Below are positions 21,813 through 26,519 of a DNA stretch of 26,519 nt, piece by piece. The DNA comes from DYGX01 sp035325905. Lineage in GTDB: Bacteria; Chloroflexota; Anaerolineae; Aggregatilineales; Aggregatilineaceae. A model generated the notes under the pieces. The model was not told the DNA's origin. It saw only the letters and a list, made by a program, of their open reading frames with translations, and searched no databases. The DNA lies in contig DAOKYY010000046.1 in assembly GCA_035325905.1 (NCBI GenBank), forward strand, positions 1-26,519. Reading direction: 5' to 3'. Within the stretch, counting starts at the first letter, position 1. The number at the start of each line of letters is the position of its first letter. The position numbers and the translations under genes are program-made.

Positions 21813-24110
21813 ATGAACCAACTCGGCAATCGGCGGCTGCTTCCGTTTCAGGGATGGCGCCTCGGGCTGTTTCGCGCCGTCGTAGTGTTCTCGCTGCTGG
21901 TGCTGGTGATGCGGACCGGCGAGCTACAATTCGGGCGTGGCGAGCAGTTTGTGCGCGACGCCGAAGAAAACCGCCTGCAACTGGTGCTGATCCCGGCGCC
22001 GCGCGGCCAGATTTACGACCGCAACATGCTGCCGCTGGCGCAGAACGACCCCGCGTACAACGTCACCATTACCCCGGCGCGGCTTCCCGACGATCCCGAA
22101 ACGGTCCTGGCGTTGTATAACCGCCTGTCGGCGCTGATCGACGTGCCCGCCACGCGCGCCGTCGCCGACGCGGCGGGGCGTACAACCGAGCGCAGTATCG
22201 ACGAAATGGTGCGCGAGGGGCAGGGTATCGCGCCATACCGCGAAGTGGTCGTCGCGCAGGACATCGACCGCCTGACGGCGTTTCGCATCCTCGAAGAAGC
22301 GCAGGTTCTGCCCGGTGTGGGCGTGTACGACGCCTCGGTGCGCGAGTATCCGACCGGGGCGCTGACGGCGCACATCGTCGGCTACCTGGGGCCGATTGGC
22401 CCCGAAGAGGAAATGCGCCTGCGCGAGCTGGGCTACAACCCCGCCTTTGACCGCATCGGCTACGCCGGGGTGGAAGCTTATTTCGAGGAGGAGCTGGCCG
22501 GGCGGCGCGGGACGCAGACCTGGCTGATCGACGTGGCCGGGCGCCCGCTGCAACTGGTCGACGAAGAGAACTTCGTGCCCGGCATGAGCCTCCAGCTTAC
22601 GCTCGACCTCGATCTTCAGAAGGCGGCGCAGGACGCGCTGACCCGCCGGATCAATCTCGTCAACGCCGAGGCGGGGCGCGTGGTTACGCAGCAGGGCGTC
22701 GTGATCGCGATGGACCCGCGCAACGGCGAGATTCTGGCGATGGTGAGCTGGCCGAGCTACGACAACACGCGCTTCGCGCGCGCCATCGACGGCGAGTATT
22801 ACTTTGACCAGTTTGACGACCCGCTGCGCCCGCTGGTCAACCACGCGATCAGCGCGCTGTATCCGCCCGGCTCGGTCTGGAAGATGATCACCTCGGTCGG
22901 CGTGGTCGAAGAAGGCGTCATCGCGCCCACCTCACGGCTGTTCGACCCCGGCAGCCTGGTGCTGCCGAACGCATTTGCGCCGCGCGACGAGTCGCAAGGG
23001 CAAACCTTCGTCTGCTGGGACCGCGCCGGTCACGGCGAGGTCGATCTGCTCAAAGCGATCGCCATTAGCTGCGACGTGTACTACTATCAGGTTGGCGGCG
23101 GCAATCCGAAGGTCAGCCAGGCCGTGCTGCGTCCCGGCGGGCTGGGCATCAACGACCTGTACCGCTGGGCGACAGCCTTCGGGATCGGGTCGGCGCTGGG
23201 CGTGGAGCTGCCCGGCGAGCTGGCGGGCCGGATGCCAGAAGGCGAGTGGAAGCGCCGCAACTACGGCGAGAGCTGGTCTACCGGCGATACGTACAACGCC
23301 GCGTTTGGACAGGGTTACGTGACGACTACGCCGCTCCAGCTACTGACCTCGATCATGCCGCTGGTCAACGGCGGGACGATCTACCAGCCGCGTATCGCGC
23401 GGAACCTGCAAGACGCCAACGGGAATGTGCTGGAGAAGTTCGAGCCGGAGGTCGTGCGCTCGCTGGTCATGCCGGTGGGCGACACGCTGCCAACGCTATT
23501 CTTGCAGGAAGATATGCTGCTGCACGGCGAGAACAGCCTCGCCTGTCGCTGCGAGCCGGACAGCCAATATTATGATAAGGAGTTCTGCGAGAGCATTGAT
23601 CTGAGCAATTACACGGCGCAGTTCGACCGGGACCCGAACCTCGACGACGACATCACCGACATCGTGCGCTATCGCGTGCACGTTCCAGAGGGGTATAGCT
23701 TCCGGGCTGGCGTGTGCGATCTGCTGGAGCAGGAGGGCGTGCAGCGCACGAAGCACTACATTCCCCCGTTTGCCACGCCGAACACGCTGGCGCTGATGCA
23801 GCAAGGGATGCGCCGCGCCGTGACCGAAGGCACCGCGTCGCAGGCCGCGCTGCCCTATGTCAACGTGGGCGCCAAGACCGGCACGGCGGAGTATTGCGAT
23901 GACCTGGCGTTTCCGCTGGGGCTGTGCAAGCCGGGCCAGTGGCCGGCGCACGCCTGGATGGTCGGGTACGCGCCCTACGAGGCGCCCGAAGTCGCCGTGA
24001 TCGCGTTCGTCTACAACGGCGGCGAAGGGTCGCTGGTCGCCGGGCCGGTGGTGCGCGAGGTGCTGGACGCTTACTTCCAGATCAAGAACCAGCGCGCGCG
24101 GGCAGGCTAG
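21813..24110 (+). CDS. mrdA: Penicillin-binding protein 2, elongation transpeptidase
   Basis: PBP2 cross-links peptidoglycan in the lateral wall, working with MreBCD and RodA. The 765-residue class B protein has an N-terminal anchor (about 18-34), the dimerisation domain starting with RGQIYDRN (64-71), and a transpeptidase domain from about 290. The catalytic motifs are Ser354-V-W-Lys357, Ser419-C-Asp421 (SxD, as in PBP2) and Lys688-T-G690. At 765 residues it is longer than common PBP2 proteins (about 600-700). Much of the excess is a region at about 560-650, between the catalytic motifs, with Cys578, Cys580, Cys592 and Cys635 and many acidic residues. Cys695 and Cys705 follow KTGT. These cysteines face the outside and could form disulfides. 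There is no clear ribosome-binding site before ATG. No rodA is seen next to it. Confidence 0.94.
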   Translation: MNQLGNRRLLPFQGWRLGLFRAVVVFSLLVLVMRTGELQFGRGEQFVRDAEENRLQLVLIPAPRGQIYDRNMLPLAQNDPAYNVTITPARLPDDPETVLALYNRLSALIDVPATRAVADAAGRTTERSIDEMVREGQGIAPYREVVVAQDIDRLTAFRILEEAQVLPGVGVYDASVREYPTGALTAHIVGYLGPIGPEEEMRLRELGYNPAFDRIGYAGVEAYFEEELAGRRGTQTWLIDVAGRPLQLVDEENFVPGMSLQLTLDLDLQKAAQDALTRRINLVNAEAGRVVTQQGVVIAMDPRNGEILAMVSWPSYDNTRFARAIDGEYYFDQFDDPLRPLVNHAISALYPPGSVWKMITSVGVVEEGVIAPTSRLFDPGSLVLPNAFAPRDESQGQTFVCWDRAGHGEVDLLKAIAISCDVYYYQVGGGNPKVSQAVLRPGGLGINDLYRWATAFGIGSALGVELPGELAGRMPEGEWKRRNYGESWSTGDTYNAAFGQGYVTTTPLQLLTSIMPLVNGGTIYQPRIARNLQDANGNVLEKFEPEVVRSLVMPVGDTLPTLFLQEDMLLHGENSLACRCEPDSQYYDKEFCESIDLSNYTAQFDRDPNLDDDITDIVRYRVHVPEGYSFRAGVCDLLEQEGVQRTKHYIPPFATPNTLALMQQGMRRAVTEGTASQAALPYVNVGAKTGTAEYCDDLAFPLGLCKPGQWPAHAWMVGYAPYEAPEVAVIAFVYNGGEGSLVAGPVVREVLDAYFQIKNQRARAG

Positions 24111-24160
24111 GGCGACACAACGCAGCGAGAGCTGCCTGTAGCACGCCACGCGAATTTGAG

Positions 24161-24166
24161 TATAGT
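24161..24166 (+). promoter_or_regulatory. Candidate -10 box of the min operon
   Basis: TATAGT lies in the 140-base gap after the PBP2 gene; no good -35 box is visible. Transcription would start near 24173, just before a strong hairpin. Confidence 0.4.
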
Positions 24167-24177
24167 TGGTGTGGGAA

Positions 24178-24218
24178 CAACAGAGGGCCGCTGGCGATCC
24201 GGCGCGGCCCGGCTGTTG
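24178..24218 (+). promoter_or_regulatory. Leader hairpin upstream of minC
   Basis: CAACAG (24178-24183) pairs with CTGTTG (24213-24218) and, after a small internal loop, GGGCCGC (24185-24191) with GCGGCCC (24204-24210), giving 13 pairs. No T-run follows, so it is unlikely to be a plain terminator. If transcription begins at about 24173 it would cap the 5' end of the min message. Confidence 0.55.
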
Positions 24219-24250
24219 CGGGCGCAAGAAGGGATGCAGCCGCCGCCGGT

Positions 24251-24955
24251 ATGGACGACTCCATTACCCTCAAAGGAATCAAGCAGGGTTTGCTGGTCAC
24301 GATCAAGCCGGAAGGGCGGTGGTCGGACCTGACCGCGCGCCTGATGTCGTTGATCGACGCGCAAAGCGCGTTTTTTCGCGGGGCGCAGATCGCGGTCGCC
24401 GTCGGCCCGCGCGAGGTGCGCCGTCACGAGCTGGCAAGCCTGATCAAGCTGCTCGAAAAGCGCGACGTGGCGCTGCTGGCGGTGCTCGGCGAAAGCGCCG
24501 CGACGGTTGGATCGGCGCGCAAGCTGGGGCTGAAAACCGCGCTGTCGGAGCTAGAACTAGAGTCGCCCGAAGAAGCGCCGGAAGCGCAGCCGGAGATGCC
24601 GCCGCCGATCGACCCTGAAGAGTATGGGACCGGCGGCGTGCTGATCAAGCGCACGCTGCGCAACGGGCGCGTGGTGCACAGCGACGGTCATGTCGTGGTC
24701 GTCGGCGATGTCAACGCCGGGGCAGTGATCGTGGCGCGCGGCGATGTGATCGTCTGGGGCAGGCTGCGCGGCACGGTCCACGCCGGGTCGGGCGGCGACG
24801 AGTCGGCGGTGGTCTGCGCGCTGAACCTGACGCCGACGCAGCTTCGCATCGCCAGCTACATCACCATCTCGCCGGAAGAAGGCCGCCAGAAGCCGCGCCC
24901 GGAAAAAGCCCTGGTGCGCAATGGCCGGATCGAGGCTGAAGCCTGGGAAGCGTGA
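24251..24955 (+). CDS. minC: Septum-site inhibitor MinC
   Basis: MinC blocks FtsZ ring assembly at the poles when recruited by MinD. The 234-residue protein starts at ATG 24251. The N-terminal domain (1-105) carries SITLKGIKQGLLVTI, and an acidic Pro/Glu linker spans 104-125. The C-terminal right-handed beta-helix (126-205) is clearly recognisable: RTLRNGRVVHSDGHVVVVGDVN, AGAVIVARGDVIVWGRLRGTVHAG and the ALNLTPTQLRIASY strand, the typical MinC end. The ribosome-binding site is weak: AAGAAGGG lies about 18 bases upstream. It leads minCDE. Confidence 0.95.
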   Translation: MDDSITLKGIKQGLLVTIKPEGRWSDLTARLMSLIDAQSAFFRGAQIAVAVGPREVRRHELASLIKLLEKRDVALLAVLGESAATVGSARKLGLKTALSELELESPEEAPEAQPEMPPPIDPEEYGTGGVLIKRTLRNGRVVHSDGHVVVVGDVNAGAVIVARGDVIVWGRLRGTVHAGSGGDESAVVCALNLTPTQLRIASYITISPEEGRQKPRPEKALVRNGRIEAEAWEA

Positions 24956-25095
24956 GCGAGGAATCTGGCTCGCTGTCCGTGACCAGAGTGCACTTGGCAA
25001 GCGCTATGAAATCGTTTTACAGTTTTGAGTAGAGATACAACGGTCCGGCATCAGCCGGGGTGGAGTGGCGCTGGACGCGAAAGGTTCGGGGGGGC

Positions 25096-25911
25096 ATGGC
25101 TGCTCGGGTAATCACTGTTACGTCCGGTAAGGGCGGTGTCGGCAAGACAACCGCCACCGCCAATATTGCAGTCGCCCTCGCCACCCTGGGCAAGAAAGTC
25201 GTCTGCATCGACGCCGACATCGGCCTGCGCAACCTCGACGTGGTCATGGGCCTGGAGAACCGCATCGTCTACGACCTGGTGGACGTGGTCGAAGGGCGCT
25301 GCAAGCTGCGCCAGGCGATGGTCAAGGATAAGCGCGTCGCCGATCTGTACCTGCTCCCGGCGGCGCAAACGCGCGACAAAACGGCCGTCAGCCCGCAGGA
25401 TATGATCGCGCTCACCAACCAGTTGCGCGCCGATTTTGAGTATATCCTGATCGATAGCCCGGCCGGGATTGAGTGGGGGTTCCGCAACGCGCTCGCGCCT
25501 GCCGACGAGGTGATCGTCGTGACCAATCCCGAAGTCTCCGCCGTGCGCGACGCCGACCGCATTATCGGCCTGATCGAAGCCGATCCGCGCCGCGTGCCGA
25601 CCAGCCTGATCCTCAACCGGATCAAGCCTGAGATGATCCGGCGGGGCGATATGCTGTCCGTCAACGACGTGCTCGAAATTCTGTCCACCCGGCTGCTGGG
25701 CGTGATCCCGGAAGACGAGCACATTCTGATCTCGTCTAACCGGGGCGCGCCGCTCGCCCTAGATGATCAGCATACGCCGGCCGGCAACGCGTTCATGAAC
25801 GTCGCGCAGCGCCTGATGGGGGAGAAAATCCCGCTGCTTGAGCTTGAGCACAAGGACGGCTTTTTCAGGCGGCTGCTGCGGCTGTTCGGCGCGTCGAACA
25901 GCGCGCCGTAG
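25096..25911 (+). CDS. minD: Septum-site ATPase MinD
   Basis: MinD binds the membrane as an ATP dimer, recruits MinC and is released by MinE. The 271-residue protein starts at ATG 25096, right after a run of seven G; GTG 25060 is an unlikely longer start. The deviant Walker A is KGGVGKTT (12-19), with signature Lys12 and Lys17. Switch I and II regions include DADIGLRNLDVVMGLE (39-54) and ILIDSPAG (117-124, Asp120). The C-terminal amphipathic helix GFFRRLLRLFGA (255-266) is the membrane-targeting sequence. The 140-base gap to minC has an AT-rich part (24990-25050) with weak promoter-like boxes only. Confidence 0.97.
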   Translation: MAARVITVTSGKGGVGKTTATANIAVALATLGKKVVCIDADIGLRNLDVVMGLENRIVYDLVDVVEGRCKLRQAMVKDKRVADLYLLPAAQTRDKTAVSPQDMIALTNQLRADFEYILIDSPAGIEWGFRNALAPADEVIVVTNPEVSAVRDADRIIGLIEADPRRVPTSLILNRIKPEMIRRGDMLSVNDVLEILSTRLLGVIPEDEHILISSNRGAPLALDDQHTPAGNAFMNVAQRLMGEKIPLLELEHKDGFFRRLLRLFGASNSAP

Positions 25912-25942
25912 CCACGCGGCCTAGTGAGGCGAGAGGCGACCT

Positions 25943-26455
25943 ATGTCTTCGTTCTGGGACCGACTGCGAGGACGGCAAGAGCCAACCAGCGCCGACGCGG
26001 CGCGCGACCGTCTCAAGCTGGTGCTGGTCAGCGACCGGAGCGATATCTCGCCGGAGAAGCTGGCCCAGCTTCAGGCCGAGATCATCGACGTGATCAAACG
26101 CTATCTCGACGTGGACGACGCGCACGTGCAGATCAAGCTGGAGCAGCGCGCCCGCGAGAACTACCTGGTCGCTGATATTCCTCTGGCGCGCGATACCAGC
26201 TACGGCGTGCTGCCGACGGTTGAGGCGCCGCCGGAGTTCGAGGCTGAAGCGGAAGCCGAGCCGGAAGCCGCGCCTGAGCCAGAGGCAGAACCAGAACCGG
26301 AGCCAAAGCCCGCCCCGAAGCCGAGGACCGCCAAAACCCCGCACGCGACGAAAGCGAGCAAGCCGCGCGCCACGTCGTCCGTGCCCCGAAAATCCGGCGC
26401 GCGCGCCAAGAAAACGCCCGCTGCTGGCGCCGAAACCGAGCCGCCCGCCGAATAA
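25943..26455 (+). CDS. minE: Topological specificity factor MinE with long C-terminal extension
   Basis: MinE stimulates MinD ATPase and drives Min oscillation. The first 95 of 170 residues are a normal MinE: the N-terminal amphipathic membrane segment SSFWDRLRG, the anti-MinCD region with RDRLKLVLVSDRSDISPEKLAQLQ (21-44), and the dimerisation strand/helix with EIIDVIKRYLDVDD and VQIKLEQ (46-68). Usual MinE length is about 85-90. Here an extra 75 residues follow: an acidic Ala/Pro/Glu repeat (about 95-125), then a basic Lys/Pro/Ala/Thr-rich stretch (126-160) and a short acidic end. The extension is in frame and ends at a clear stop. It starts 31 bases after minD. Confidence 0.92.
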   Translation: MSSFWDRLRGRQEPTSADAARDRLKLVLVSDRSDISPEKLAQLQAEIIDVIKRYLDVDDAHVQIKLEQRARENYLVADIPLARDTSYGVLPTVEAPPEFEAEAEAEPEAAPEPEAEPEPEPKPAPKPRTAKTPHATKASKPRATSSVPRKSGARAKKTPAAGAETEPPAE

Positions 26456-26480
26456 TCGTCACCGTCCTGCTCGATCATCG

Positions 26481-26509
26481 CTGACAGCGCGGGCCGGGGG
26501 CGCTATAAT
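26481..26509 (+). promoter_or_regulatory. Strong promoter pointing out of the window
   Basis: CTGACA (26481-26486) and a perfect TATAAT (26504-26509) are separated by 17 bases. It should drive a gene just beyond the right edge, which cannot be seen here. Confidence 0.75.
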
Positions 26510-26519
26510 GGGCCGCGTT

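Noticed and set aside
1..26519. CRISPR arrays, tRNA or rRNA genes, insertion sequences, phage or defence genes
   Set aside because: I looked for regularly spaced direct repeats, cloverleaf patterns, transposase motifs and known defence domains and found none; the NERD-like and Clp-like genes alone are not evidence of a defence island.

Overview
The window is GC-rich, densely coded bacterial chromosome, with no RNA gene, insertion sequence, phage gene or CRISPR array that I can see. The best guess for the host is a member of the Chloroflexota, probably class Anaerolineae. The reasons are the Thr/Pro-rich linkers of secreted proteins, soluble histidine kinases, frequent GTG/TTG starts, and a rod-shape (mre/PBP2) cluster followed directly by minCDE. 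This is inference from gene content; no marker gene proves it.

Layout. (1) 1-5903, a signalling and envelope island. A soluble histidine kinase (cut by the left edge) and its single-domain response regulator run leftward. A paralogous response regulator runs rightward from a divergent promoter, followed by a membrane protein with a degenerate NERD domain, a single-pass protein with a PPC-like outer domain, and a membrane histidine-kinase homologue whose phospho-accepting histidine is replaced by glutamate. (2) 5904-9111, small genes: a YjzC-like protein, a zinc-ribbon membrane protein, a UPF0316 membrane protein, and the essential tRNA-lysidine synthetase tilS. (3) 9112-12546, an orphan response regulator with its own promoter and a strong terminator, then an unusual Clp/Hsp100 ATPase with a dead-looking first ATPase ring and no middle domain, also followed by a strong terminator. 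(4) 12573-17278, secreted and accessory proteins: a lipid-free exported protein ending in a type-1 copper (cupredoxin) domain, an alpha/beta hydrolase overlapping an exported HExxH peptidase, and a VOC-fold protein. (5) 17354-18787, an AlgC-type phosphomannomutase/phosphoglucomutase. (6) 19089-26455, the cell-shape and division cluster mreB-mreC-mreD-mrdA(PBP2)-minC-minD-minE, all rightward, with hairpins in several of its gaps. A good promoter at the right edge points into the next, unseen gene.

How the parts fit: MreB/C/D and PBP2 form the lateral-wall elongation machine and MinC/D/E place the division septum, so region 6 sets cell geometry. Region 1 looks like a phosphorelay network in which one intact kinase may serve two near-identical receiver proteins, with the histidine-less homologue as a possible modulator. 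None of this is a textbook mobile or defence system. The most unusual items are the histidine-less kinase with its surrounding cassette, the reduced Clp ATPase, the extended MinE, and the hairpin at the start of the min transcript.
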